Assembly (NCBI RefSeq): GCF_001510665.1
Contig: NZ_LMTI01000001.1
Location: forward strand, 459,772 to 523,771
DNA: 64,000 bases
Origin: Bacillus sp. FJAT-27445
GTDB taxonomy: Bacteria > Bacillota > Bacilli > Bacillales > Cytobacillaceae
Reading direction: 5' to 3'
Part shown: positions 25,401-33,858 of the stretch, piece by piece
How the letters are laid out: the number at the start of each line of letters is the position of its first letter
Position numbering within the stretch: the stretch's first letter is position 1
Position numbers and translations under genes: made by a program
The notes under the pieces: generated by a model
What the model was told of the DNA's origin: nothing
Seen by the model: only the letters and a program-made list of their open reading frames with translations
Databases searched by the model: none

Positions 25401-26231
25401 ATGGTATCTACATATAAACATGGGAACCAAATCTGGGAATATGTGTCGTATAACCGTGATGAGTTTAAAGAAATGCTCCTTTCGGAAGCGGTTGGGGTAG
25501 CATCAAAGATTAACGACATTCTCAGGCAAGGCAATATCGATCTTTTGAAGAATGCCGAAAAGCTAGCGAATTATGTGCTAGAGGAAAAAGAAGCTGAATT
25601 AATCGCGTTTGCCGAACAGGAGGGCATTGTTTGGGCTGAACACGCGCTGACACTTTCCTTTAAGCTTGAGTGGATTCAGGCAATCAGAAGGACGCTTTGG
25701 CAATTTGTCTATCGATTTGATGAAAGCAACGAAACCTTTTTGGAAAAGGAAGACTTCTTCATCCTTGAGAAAAAAATCAATGACAAAATTGACCAGTTTT
25801 TAAACAACTTTTTCCTTAGTTATTCGACGTTTAAAGACGAGCTCTTAAACACTCAGCGTAAAATGGTCGAACATCTCTCTGTTCCAATAATCCCGGTCAG
25901 CCCTGCTGTATCCGTATTGCCGTTGATTGGGATAATTGATTCGTACAGAATACAAACAATTGAAGAAAAGGCACTCACCGAAATTGGCAACCAAAAAGTA
26001 CAGACACTGGTCATAGACATGTCCGGGATCGCGACCATGGAAATGGATGTCATCGACCATTTTCAAAAAGTATTAAAAGGTGTTGAAATGATGGGATGCA
26101 GGGCAGTCATAACAGGAATGCGCCCGGATCTCGTCAGAAAAATGATCCATTCCGGAATCAATTTCTCAGACAAGGCCGAAACAAAAGGGACACTTCAGGA
26201 AACGCTTAAGAAGTATCTTAGCCTTGAGTAA
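25401..26231 (+). CDS. RsbR-like STAS-domain protein, copy 1
   Basis: 276 residues. The N-terminal 160 are helical (non-haem-globin-like or four-helix sensor of RsbR paralogues); the last 110 form a STAS domain beginning LPLIGIIDSYRIQTIEE. RsbR paralogues with RsbS and RsbT build the stressosome that switches on sigma-B. In the phosphosite segment (MSGIATMEMDVIDHFQ) one expected threonine is replaced, unlike copy 2 at 49,261. GGGAG precedes ATG 25,401. Monocistronic. Confidence 0.8.
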   Translation: MVSTYKHGNQIWEYVSYNRDEFKEMLLSEAVGVASKINDILRQGNIDLLKNAEKLANYVLEEKEAELIAFAEQEGIVWAEHALTLSFKLEWIQAIRRTLWQFVYRFDESNETFLEKEDFFILEKKINDKIDQFLNNFFLSYSTFKDELLNTQRKMVEHLSVPIIPVSPAVSVLPLIGIIDSYRIQTIEEKALTEIGNQKVQTLVIDMSGIATMEMDVIDHFQKVLKGVEMMGCRAVITGMRPDLVRKMIHSGINFSDKAETKGTLQETLKKYLSLE

Positions 26232-26257
26232 TTCAGTGCTTTTACCTGTAACTAAAT

Positions 26258-26298
26258 GAATTTTGGCCGCCTTCATACCAATGGGGCGGCCTTTTACT
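26258..26298. terminator. Terminator between convergent genes
   Basis: GGCCGCC...GGGCGGCC followed by TTTT; it overlaps the stop of the DUF421 gene. Confidence 0.75.
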
Positions 26299-26884
26299 GC
26301 AGAAATCCTTCGTTTCGCTTTTCCTCACCATCAAGCTCGTCAAAAATGGATTGCCCGCTGTTTTTCTGGGGAGATGTGTCGGCGAATTGCAACTCAGGAA
26401 AATAAGCCTCCATCAGCTTTTTGAACTCCCCGACAGTAAGCGGCTTCGCATCATCCTTCAATTCATATCCAAGTTCCCCGTTTACTTCGAGTGTCGCGTT
26501 CTTAATATCCTTGAAATTTGATATCCCTTTAATACGCAGCCTCATCTCAAGCTGGTCAACCGTAATCCTTAATTTTTTCATCGTCTTCGTATCAAGCTGG
26601 CCGTTTTTGATTATCAGCTTTGATTTGCCTGTAATGAATTTTTCACATGCATTTGATTTTACCTGGATATATTCAAGAAAGACAACTCCAAAAATAAAAA
26701 TGGCCAAACAGATTATTGTTTTTAGCAAACTGTTTTCGACAACCGGCTGGGCGATAATTGTACCGATAGCAAGCATAACAACCGTCTGGGCCAAGGTCAG
26801 CTGAGATATGGATTTCCGGCCTGCTATTTTCATTAGGACGATTCCTGCAAGAATTAAAATGAACGACTGCCAGATAAAATCCAT
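26294..26884 (-). CDS. DUF421 (YetF-like) membrane protein
   Basis: 196 residues. Three transmembrane helices at the N-terminus, then a cytosolic or spore-facing alpha/beta domain with KLIIKNGQLDTKTMKKLRITVDQLEMRLR, the DUF421/YetF hallmark, followed by a charged tail. YetF-group proteins include the germinant-related spore membrane factors of Bacillus. The ribosome site AAAGGGTG favours ATG 26,884 over the open frame from 26,938. Monocistronic. Confidence 0.83.
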   Translation of the reverse strand: MDFIWQSFILILAGIVLMKIAGRKSISQLTLAQTVVMLAIGTIIAQPVVENSLLKTIICLAIFIFGVVFLEYIQVKSNACEKFITGKSKLIIKNGQLDTKTMKKLRITVDQLEMRLRIKGISNFKDIKNATLEVNGELGYELKDDAKPLTVGEFKKLMEAYFPELQFADTSPQKNSGQSIFDELDGEEKRNEGFLQ

Positions 26885-26983
26885 CCCATCACCCTTTTTG
26901 AAAAGAAGTCTCTTCCTTAAAATTCGCATATTTCGCAATTCTATTCTTTTCTTAGAATGGAAATGGTTCTAAAAAATTGCCCT

Positions 26984-27022
26984 GGAAAAACGAAAAACGC
27001 CTCCGGAACCCGGGGCGTCAGT
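26984..27022 (-). terminator. Terminator of the GIY-YIG gene
   Basis: Minus strand: ACGCCCCGG...CCGGAGGCGT followed by TTTTCG. Confidence 0.8.
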
Positions 27023-27023
27023 C

Positions 27024-27398
27024 TTATTTGTAGAACACTTTGTCGATATTGTATTTTGCCTTTAGGGAATTGATGGCATAGGTTTCGTAAATTTCACGGT
27101 CCATTGGCTCGTCGACCACCAGGACTGCGATTTTGTGGATTTCATCGCGGTGGTTTTTCAGCGGAGAAACCGTATCTTCAAAGTGCCTTTTTACACGAGG
27201 GCGCAGCTTACGCGCCTTGCCAACGAACAACAGATCATCATCCGCATTGAAAAATAAGATGATACCGCCCTTGTCCCTTGGAATGCGGTTGTAATCTGTA
27301 AAGCCATATTTGCTGCTGATTGGAGCCTCCACAGGTTCGCCCATTTGGTTTTTTCTTGTTAGGACGACTTCGGGTGTTGGCAATTCAATTTTTATCAT
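27024..27398 (-). CDS. GIY-YIG-fold protein with altered catalytic motif
   Basis: 124 residues. GIILFFNADDDLLFVGKARKLRPRVKRHF lines up with the GIY-YIG entry of UvrC-type nucleases, including K-A-x-x-L-R-x-R and the later E-x-x-x-x-I-N glutamate region. The first tyrosine is Ile/Leu and the second is Phe (FVG), so both signature tyrosines are changed and nuclease activity is doubtful. The N-terminal 40 residues are extra. Monocistronic. Confidence 0.7.
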   Translation of the reverse strand: MIKIELPTPEVVLTRKNQMGEPVEAPISSKYGFTDYNRIPRDKGGIILFFNADDDLLFVGKARKLRPRVKRHFEDTVSPLKNHRDEIHKIAVLVVDEPMDREIYETYAINSLKAKYNIDKVFYK

Positions 27399-27621
27399 CG
27401 TATCACTTCCTTGTCTTCACCTACTTTACCATAAGGAAAGCATGGAATCCAAGAGTACCAATTATTTTTTTTAAAAACGAAAAAGGATTTTGGTCAATAA
27501 CATGGAATAAAATCATAAAGATGAGTTGAAAAAAATAGTGGTTTAAATGAGGGACATGTACAATGCGCCTTTTGGATAATTTTTCTACCGGTACATAATC
27601 AATTTGAAGGGAGGCATGAAT

Positions 27622-28158
27622 ATGCATATAGTCGATAAAGCGCTTCGGTTTGCGGCCGAGGCACATGAAGGGCAGTACAGGAAGGGGACGAAAACGCCTT
27701 ACATATCCCATCCTGTCGGGGTAGGAATGCTGCTTTTAAAACATGGATACAGTGAGGACCTGGTCGCTGCGGGAATTTTACACGATACAGTCGAGGATAC
27801 TGATGCCACACTCGAAGATATTAAAAGGAAATTTGGGCGTTTAGTCGCTGATATAGTCGCAGGTTGTTCGGAACCCGACAAAACACTCAGTTGGGAAGAA
27901 CGAAAGGAGCATACTATTGAATTTTTGAAAACGGCTCCCTTGGAAATCAAGGCTGTCGCCTGTGCAGATAAGCTACATAACATAACATCAATCTTTGAGG
28001 ATGTTAAAAAAGGTGGGGAAGAGGTCTGGAGCAGGTTCAACAGGGGCAGAGACAAGCAGGAGTGGTATTATCGAAGCCTTATTGACAGCTTGGGAAGCCA
28101 GGGTTCCTTTCCATTGCTCGAAGACTTAAAATCAGCCGTCGATAAAGCCTTTAAGTGA
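27622..28158 (+). CDS. HD-domain (RelA/SpoT hydrolase-like) protein
   Basis: 178 residues. Metal motifs ISHPVGV, GILHDTVEDT (H-D pair) and ACADKLHNI (K-x-x-D-x-L-H-N) match the (p)ppGpp hydrolase domain of RelA/SpoT and stand-alone MESH1/SAH enzymes. It has no synthetase, TGS or ACT part. Likely a small alarmone hydrolase or related phosphohydrolase. GGGAGG lies 8 nt before ATG 27,622. Monocistronic, followed by a strong hairpin. Confidence 0.85.
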   Translation: MHIVDKALRFAAEAHEGQYRKGTKTPYISHPVGVGMLLLKHGYSEDLVAAGILHDTVEDTDATLEDIKRKFGRLVADIVAGCSEPDKTLSWEERKEHTIEFLKTAPLEIKAVACADKLHNITSIFEDVKKGGEEVWSRFNRGRDKQEWYYRSLIDSLGSQGSFPLLEDLKSAVDKAFK

Positions 28159-28225
28159 AGCAGGGGGCTGTGAAGGTTTTTCAGGAGTAGTAACAGCCCG
28201 CTTCTCCAGGAGTGAGTGTATCATA

Positions 28226-28263
28226 ATAGGAAAGGCCTGTGGCAAGTGCCGCAGGCTTTATTC
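28226..28263 (+). terminator. Terminator of the HD gene
   Basis: AGGCCTGTGGCA-AG-TGCCGCAGGCT stem followed by TTATTC; only a weak T-run, but the stem is long. Confidence 0.7.
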
Positions 28264-28379
28264 TATCTCCTAGTCCTATTTATTGTTTAAAATACCCCCG
28301 ACCATAGAAAAATGATAAAATGAGCAGTAGATTCAACATACATTTAAAATAATGCAGCGATTGTAAAAATGGAGGCAAT

Positions 28380-29450
28380 ATGAAAAAGAGAACGATTGTA
28401 TTTACTGGCGGGGGGTCCGCCGGACATGTGACCCCGAACCTCGCGATCATCAAAGAGCTAGATAAAAATACGTGGAACATTCAATACATTGGATCCAAGC
28501 AGGGAATCGAGAGGGAATTAATTGAAAAAGCCGAAGTGCCATACCATGGCATTAGCAGCGGAAAACTCCGCAGGTATTTTGATCTGGAAAATGCGAAAGA
28601 TGTGTTTAGGGTTCTTCGCGGTTGTTTTGAAGCGAGAAGCATTTTAAAAAGATTAAAGCCTCGTCTTGTTTTTTCAAAAGGGGGCTTTGTCAGCGTCCCG
28701 GTTGTGATTGCGGCGAGGACGTTAAAAATACCAATCTTTATACATGAAAGTGACATGACGCCTGGGTTGGCAAATAAAATTTCACAGCGTTTTGCCACGA
28801 AAATTTTCACGTCATTTGAAGAAACAGTCAACTATCTTCCAGCAAATAAGACGCACGCCATTGGTTCCCCAATTAGGAGGGAAATACTGAGTGGTTCGTC
28901 CATGAAAGGGAAGCAGTTTCTCGTATTTGACTCCAAGAAACCAGTTCTTACAATCATGGGAGGAAGCCTAGGAGCAAGAAGGATTAACGAAGCCGTCAGG
29001 GCCGTGTTGCCAAAATTGGCGGCTGACTATCAAATTGTTCATATTTGTGGGAAAAACAATCTAGATGACAGCCTTTCTTCTGTGCCTGGCTACAGGCAGT
29101 TCGAGTACATCCATGATGAATTGCCGGATATTCTGGCGGCGACGGACATCGTGATCACCCGTGGCGGCTCCAATTCAATCTTTGAATTTCTCGCTCTTGA
29201 AATCCCAATGGTAATTATTCCACTCACACTCCAGCAAAGTAGGGGAGACCAAATCCTGAATGCGAGGTCGTTTGAGGAAAAGGGATACTCCATTACTTTA
29301 CAGGAAGAAAATCTTACAGAAGAGAAATTGTTGGCAACGATTGAGGAGTTAAGGGAAAAGTCGAAAGAGGTAAAAAAGAGAATGCGTACTGCGTATCGAG
29401 GGAACGCGCTGGATACGCTTCTTGAGGAGATTTCAAAGGTGAAATCTTAA
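28380..29450 (+). CDS. MurG-type UDP-GlcNAc transferase (likely second copy)
   Basis: 356 residues, GT28 glycosyltransferase. N-domain loop TGGGSAGHVTPN (9-20), GKLRRYFDLEN, FSKGGFVSVPVVIAA, then the C-domain UDP-GlcNAc site ITRGGSNSIFEFLALEIPMVIIPL. MurG transfers GlcNAc from UDP-GlcNAc to lipid I at the inner membrane face to make lipid II. In bacilli the essential murG lies in the dcw cluster; this one stands alone, so it is probably the additional paralogue seen in some Bacillus. GGAGG lies about 6 nt before the ATG. Confidence 0.85.
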   Translation: MKKRTIVFTGGGSAGHVTPNLAIIKELDKNTWNIQYIGSKQGIERELIEKAEVPYHGISSGKLRRYFDLENAKDVFRVLRGCFEARSILKRLKPRLVFSKGGFVSVPVVIAARTLKIPIFIHESDMTPGLANKISQRFATKIFTSFEETVNYLPANKTHAIGSPIRREILSGSSMKGKQFLVFDSKKPVLTIMGGSLGARRINEAVRAVLPKLAADYQIVHICGKNNLDDSLSSVPGYRQFEYIHDELPDILAATDIVITRGGSNSIFEFLALEIPMVIIPLTLQQSRGDQILNARSFEEKGYSITLQEENLTEEKLLATIEELREKSKEVKKRMRTAYRGNALDTLLEEISKVKS

Positions 29451-29464
29451 TATATTGATTATTA

Positions 29465-29516
29465 AGGATGAAGGCCATTTGCCGGTAAAAAAACCGCTGC
29501 AAAGGCCTTCATCTGT
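29465..29516 (+). other. Long hairpin after the MurG-type gene
   Basis: GATGAAGGCC...GGCCTTCATC (with TTTGC/GCAAA inside) makes a strong stem, but no T-run follows. It may terminate weakly or protect the 3' end. Confidence 0.55.
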
Positions 29517-29672
29517 AAGTAAATGTAAGATGAAGACCACATTCTGCTAGGAAACGAAGCAAAACGTCTTAATACCGCATTTTTCTTCAATAGTATGGCT
29601 GTTTTCGTAATAACATGTGTTACACTATAATTTATAAAATATTCAGAAAATAGCAAAGGGGTGTTCTTATCT

Positions 29673-29852
29673 ATGTTATTTTTCTTTTTATTTGTTATAC
29701 CATTAGTGGGTGTTTTATGGTTTTTAAATTTCACTACTTTTCTGAAAAACTTAAAAGGTGATAAAAGCACTGATAACCAAAGAGTGTTAGGGGCTGTTTT
29801 AACATTTATTTTCATATTTGCAGTAATGTACGGGTTCGCAGGATTACATTAA
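29673..29852 (+). CDS. Small two-helix membrane protein
   Basis: 59 residues: MLFFFLFVIPLVGVLWFLNF, a short charged loop (LKGDKSTDNQRV), then VLGAVLTFIFIFAVMYGFAG. ATG 29,673 has AAGGGG about 11 nt upstream; GTG 29,661 is too close to it. It has its own terminator and lies between the 16-bp inverted repeats. No known family. Confidence 0.5.
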   Translation: MLFFFLFVIPLVGVLWFLNFTTFLKNLKGDKSTDNQRVLGAVLTFIFIFAVMYGFAGLH

Positions 29853-29872
29853 CAACTAAAAAGCATCGTAAA

Positions 29873-29912
29873 AACAAACCTTCTAAATAATGGTTTGTTT
29901 TTTAAAACTATT
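29873..29912 (+). terminator. Terminator of the small membrane gene
   Basis: AAACAAACC...GGTTTGTTT followed by TTT. Confidence 0.85.
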
Positions 29913-30075
29913 CCTCTCAACAAATTGGCGGTTGGTATATTGGATTCTTGGCAACATGAAAGTCATATACGTCTTCCCACATCCTCAAGCGTCTCCTTAA
30001 ACTCTATTATATAAACGAAATAGTATGGTCAAGTAAGCAACAATCTTTACGAAAACAGCCATTAGTAATAAGAAA

Positions 30076-30114
30076 ATCAAAACACCCCCGCTCAATTTAG
30101 AGAGGGGGTGCCTT
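30076..30114 (-). terminator. Terminator of the S1C protease gene
   Basis: Minus strand: CACCCCC...GGGGGTG followed by TTTTGATTTTC. Confidence 0.75.
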
Positions 30115-30190
30115 AATTAAGGGGTGAATCAGTTACCCTGTTTAATTTCACAGTATAGTTGATTTCAGCCTTAAAGTTTTACGGGAATAG

Positions 30191-31621
30191 TTATTCACTT
30201 ACATGGTACACTAGCATGGCTACTAATTGCCCGTTTTGCTGGGAAATGTAGAATCCTAGGTCGGAAACGGTTTTAGTGCCTTCCCATGATGCTTCCAGGA
30301 CCATATCATTATTGTTATTGGTCCAGTCATTATCTAGGACTGCCGGTTTTCCTTCATATTCCTCCAAATAGCCAGTGATTTCATTAAAGAACTCCCCTGC
30401 CTCGGAAGTATTATTAAATTGGAGTTTAAATACCACGGTAACATCGACCAATTTCCCATTTTTGAAGCCGTAGACTTCAAGTACCGGGTAATCAAAATAG
30501 TCGATTTCATCGAAAACAAGGGTGTCTGCCTCTTCTTTAATCAAAGTACCGTATTCTTCATTGACTTCTTTCACTTCAGCTTTTGTCATGCCAACGTACA
30601 TTTCTTCATTCAAGTAAACCTTCAATGTTTCTGGAGCGAGAACTGGAATACTCTTGTGCTCAGTTGTTAGGTGCTTTTTCCAAACAAATGACTCATCAAC
30701 CGAGATGGCGAAATTTAAGCTTGTTCCAAAGATACCACTTGATGTAATGCCGATTAGTTCGCCTTTGGTATTGAAAAGTCCGCCGCCTGAGCTGCCGAAA
30801 GAAATAGGAGCTGTTGTTTGAATATACTTCACTCCGCCTTCATCCCTGAAGCTGCTGATTAAGCCTTGGGAAATAGAGTTTTGCAATCCAATCGGGCTGC
30901 CAATCGCAACGACTGAGTCGCCTTTTTTGCTGTTGGCAACAGTGCCCAATGTGACCGGTTTAACGGTAACTGGTGTGGCAAGTTTAATAATTGCCAAATC
31001 TTTATCCTTGTCCTTCACCACAACTCCCGCGATATCAACCTCTTCACCATTCAGGAAAAGGGCTGTCATGTTCGGGTTATGGCTTACGACATGTTCATTT
31101 GTCAAAATTAAGCTTTTGCTGATCAGGACTCCGCTGCCCTGGCCGTCTTCACCTTTTAGCAACACAACTTTGTCATCATTTAGGGAGACAATTTCTTGAA
31201 TGGTAAGCGTTTTGTCCTTATTATTATTGTTAGTGCTGCCAGTGGTATTGTTAATGCACTTCACCGCATCGAGCTTTGCTTTGCTTGGAGTCTCATACTT
31301 TACTTTTGCATCGCGGTTTACGAAATAGCCGCCGCCAACACTCAGCATGCCAGGCTTAAAGGCGTAAATTCTATAAAACTCACCTTTTTTTAAGGTTCTT
31401 TCAACTGTTTTCTTATCTCCGCTTACTTTATAAAGCGTTGTATTCTGTACAACTGTCAATCTGCCAATCTGGCCGGATTTCAACTCTACACCATTCCAAA
31501 ATATTTTTTTCTGGCCCTTAAACTGCGCGCAAAATGCTGCATCTGCTGCTGATGCTTCTTGCGTGTTGAATAAAAAGATAGAACTAACTAAAAATACGAA
31601 CGCTAGTAAAAACTTCCTCAT
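30191..31621 (-). CDS. Secreted trypsin-like (S1C/HtrA-type) serine protease
   Basis: 476 residues. Signal peptide (cleavage near EASA-A, about 25). A 100-residue N-domain with two cysteines (CAQFKGQKK...KCINN) and an Asn-rich linker lead to a protease domain with triad His177 (TNEHVV), Asp208 (DKDLAI) and Ser278 (GSSGGG). The C-terminal 140 residues are not a PDZ domain and are unassigned (MYVGMTKAEVKEV...). Probably degrades or senses misfolded exported proteins, but lacks HtrA's membrane anchor. Monocistronic, own terminator. Confidence 0.85.
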   Translation of the reverse strand: MRKFLLAFVFLVSSIFLFNTQEASAADAAFCAQFKGQKKIFWNGVELKSGQIGRLTVVQNTTLYKVSGDKKTVERTLKKGEFYRIYAFKPGMLSVGGGYFVNRDAKVKYETPSKAKLDAVKCINNTTGSTNNNNKDKTLTIQEIVSLNDDKVVLLKGEDGQGSGVLISKSLILTNEHVVSHNPNMTALFLNGEEVDIAGVVVKDKDKDLAIIKLATPVTVKPVTLGTVANSKKGDSVVAIGSPIGLQNSISQGLISSFRDEGGVKYIQTTAPISFGSSGGGLFNTKGELIGITSSGIFGTSLNFAISVDESFVWKKHLTTEHKSIPVLAPETLKVYLNEEMYVGMTKAEVKEVNEEYGTLIKEEADTLVFDEIDYFDYPVLEVYGFKNGKLVDVTVVFKLQFNNTSEAGEFFNEITGYLEEYEGKPAVLDNDWTNNNNDMVLEASWEGTKTVSDLGFYISQQNGQLVAMLVYHVSE

Positions 31622-31771
31622 TGACTGACCCCCTATATGTAATATCTAAATATTACCATATTTTAAAATATATTGTCTTTCAAATTTTTAAAGTTTTTCT
31701 GCTAAAATGTTAACTATTTCTATATTAAAATAATCATCGTATTTTTGTAGAATAAGGAGGATATTTTCATT

Positions 31772-33094
31772 TTAAGAAACCTTTTGAGCCCACATCCAAC
31801 TCCTCATGCCAATCCTTTTACAAACAGTAAGGTAATGAAGGAATGCCTGGAGAACCGCACCCGCATTCATCCCCACAATGACTCCGTCCATATTTAACCC
31901 TGGCATTGAGCCTAGCAGAAAAACCGCCCCGAACGTAATTGAATTTGCCCAGATGCTGTGCAAAAAAGCATCCTTGATCAAGCCCACGCCAATTAAATAC
32001 GCCTGGAGCGGAATTATGAAAAAATGAAACAGAAAACAAGGCCAGAGCAATTTTAAATAGTAAGCCGCCGCCGGTGAAGAAAAGAAAAGCGAAGATAATT
32101 CTTCGGCGAACATTTGCATGACAAATACGGATACAATCCCATACAGCATCGTCAGCCACATCGTTTGCCGCAATAGGGCATGAAGTTTGGCCGCATCCAA
32201 CCGTGCAAATGCATCCGATACATTGGGAATTAAGGCAACCATTAGTGAATGGGCAATGAATGCCGGAAAAAAGCCGACCGACATGGCGACTCCCATTAAC
32301 ATGCCGAAATGCTCTGTTGCAGCAACCGCGGTAAAGCCTGACCGAATGAGCGTAGCCTGGATGAGAAAAGGCTGCACAGCATTGACAAATGACTGAAAAA
32401 TACGCAGGCCAATTGTCGGAACGGATACCGCCATCAGCTTTTGGCGGGCTTGTGTTCCTGATAGTTCTGTGAACATTTCTGTTTTTAACCCATGCAGGTG
32501 AATAAGAAAAAAGCTAATCAAGTAAAGGAATACAACCAATTCGCTACCAACCAAAGCGCCAAGGGCAATAAGTAAGGAGGTTTCAATTGAAGTATCAAAC
32601 AGGCTAAAGATAGTAACAAGCAAACCAAGCTGAACGAACTTCCTGAGAAAATTCGAAACAGCTATTTTGCTCATCTGCTGAATCCCCATAAAATACCCTC
32701 TGGCAATTGATGAAAAGGCTGCAATCGGGACAAGAGCAAACAGCAGCCAATGGATGTGTGCGGGAAACCTGCTTAACGCAGATGGAATTGAAGCAGCAAC
32801 CGCGACCACGATAATAAAGAATAATGTTGAAAGCAGCCCGAGCCGCAGTGCGTGCTTTAACAGGCTCAAATGGGTATCGCGTTTATGTTCAGCTATGTAT
32901 TTTGAAATTGAAATCGGCAGTTCCAGCCCTGCTAAAATAAAGATTAAAAAAACAATTGGCATGGCGGACATATACAAGCCCATGCCTTCCTCTTTAAGTT
33001 CCTTGGCCAACTGCATATTCACCAAGAACTCAACGCATTCACTCAAAAAAGCTGCGGCAATCAAAATTGCCGTTCCCCTTAAAAAAGTATTCAC
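31772..33094 (-). CDS. SpoVB-like polysaccharide/lipid flippase (MOP superfamily)
   Basis: 440 residues, about fourteen membrane helices. GLELPISISKYIAEHK and SKIAVSNFLRKFVQLGLLV are typical of the SpoVB/YkvU branch of the MVF/MATE-like (MOP) superfamily. SpoVB itself is needed for spore cortex; YkvU-like paralogues also follow sporulation expression. Start: GGGGGTG lies 6-7 nt before GTG 33,094, better than the open ATG 33,121. Divergent from the peroxiredoxin genes. Confidence 0.8.
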   Translation of the reverse strand: MNTFLRGTAILIAAAFLSECVEFLVNMQLAKELKEEGMGLYMSAMPIVFLIFILAGLELPISISKYIAEHKRDTHLSLLKHALRLGLLSTLFFIIVVAVAASIPSALSRFPAHIHWLLFALVPIAAFSSIARGYFMGIQQMSKIAVSNFLRKFVQLGLLVTIFSLFDTSIETSLLIALGALVGSELVVFLYLISFFLIHLHGLKTEMFTELSGTQARQKLMAVSVPTIGLRIFQSFVNAVQPFLIQATLIRSGFTAVAATEHFGMLMGVAMSVGFFPAFIAHSLMVALIPNVSDAFARLDAAKLHALLRQTMWLTMLYGIVSVFVMQMFAEELSSLFFSSPAAAYYLKLLWPCFLFHFFIIPLQAYLIGVGLIKDAFLHSIWANSITFGAVFLLGSMPGLNMDGVIVGMNAGAVLQAFLHYLTVCKRIGMRSWMWAQKVS

Positions 33095-33270
33095 AGAAAC
33101 ACCCCCGATATATAAAACCATATGAGACGAGCCATGGAATTATCCCAATCTTGGCTGGCAGTAGCACCCATCTGATGGAAGATGCATTTTATGTAAAAAG
33201 AGCCCTTGCTTGGCTAATTCATGAAAATAGTGGGGAGAATAGGGGAATCAACGTTTAAGGAGGAATCCCT

Positions 33271-33744
33271 TTGGAGGCAGTATTGAAGATTGGTGATAGG
33301 GCCCCGGATTTTTCACTGGAAGCTACAACAGCCGAAAAAATTTCCTTGTCGGACTATAATGGGGAGAAAAATGTGCTTGTCGCATTTTACGGGATGGATT
33401 TTACCCCTGGCTGAATTAAGGAAATCGCCTCTTGGAAAGAGGATTATATACGTTTTGAGGAATTAAATGCGGAAGTTTTGGCGATCAGTGTCGACCACAT
33501 TCATTCCCATCGCGTTTTCGCCGCCAGTATGGGTACACTTCCGTATCCCCTTTTATCGGATTGGAAGAAACAGACGATAAAGGATTACGGAGTTTACAAT
33601 GAAAAAGGGCAGGTCGCGAAACGGTCTGTATTTATCGTGGATAAAGAAGGGAAGATTGTCTACCTGAACACATCGTTCAAGGCCGATAAGAAAGACGATT
33701 ACGAAGCGGTTTTTGAGGCGCTTGGAAAAATGACAACCCATTAA
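33271..33744 (+). CDS. Selenocysteine peroxiredoxin, BCP/PrxQ-like (in-frame TGA)
   Basis: 157 residues if TGA 33,412-33,414 is read as Sec48. TTG 33,271 has AAGGAGG 7-8 nt upstream. Before the TGA: KIGDRAPDFSL, then FYGMDFTPG; after it IKEIASWKEDYIRF, then LAISVDHIHSH, PLLSDWKK, VFIVDKEGKIVYL: a full BCP-type peroxiredoxin with TGA exactly where F-T-P-G-C has the peroxidatic Cys. The Thr at -3 is kept, Pro at -7 is Gly41. No cysteine exists anywhere else, so a 1-Sec peroxidase reduced by an external thiol is expected. Both halves are in one frame and a SECIS-like hairpin follows. Automatic callers truncate it to 33,478-33,744. Confidence 0.88.
33415..33445 (+). promoter_or_regulatory. Candidate bacterial SECIS element 1
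   Basis: CCTCTT (33,428-33,433) - GGA - AAGAGG (33,437-33,442): a perfect 6-bp stem with a 3-nt loop starting GG, 20 nt after the last base of the TGA. Known bacterial SECIS elements have the apical loop about 16-37 nt downstream of UGA, with a G among the first two loop bases. Confidence 0.75.
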
Positions 33745-33751
33745 ATTCCGA

Positions 33752-33791
33752 AACCGTACCGGGGGATGTCCACTGGTACGGTTTTTTCCGC
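33752..33791 (+). terminator. Terminator between the two peroxiredoxin genes
   Basis: AAACCGTACC...GGTACGGTTT followed by TTT. The two Sec genes are therefore separate transcripts. Confidence 0.85.
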
Positions 33792-33858
33792 TCCCACATA
33801 AACTACTCAGGAAATGGTTTTTTGATTAAAGCCTAATCTGGATAGCAGGGGGTCAGCC

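Larger units (their letters stand above)
29595..30062. repeat. 16-bp inverted repeats flanking a small gene
   Basis: ATGGCTGTTTTCGTAA (29,595-29,610) and its exact reverse complement (30,047-30,062) enclose about 470 bp with one small membrane-protein gene and its terminator. Could be a small mobile cassette or MITE-like element, or the remains of one. Confidence 0.6.

Noticed and set aside
29465-29516. Intrinsic terminator after the MurG-type gene
   Set aside because: The stem is strong but no T-run follows, so it is listed only as a hairpin.
33067-33258. A 63-codon ORF between the flippase and peroxiredoxin genes
   Set aside because: No ribosome site and no recognisable protein pattern; its 5' part overlaps the flippase gene on the other strand.
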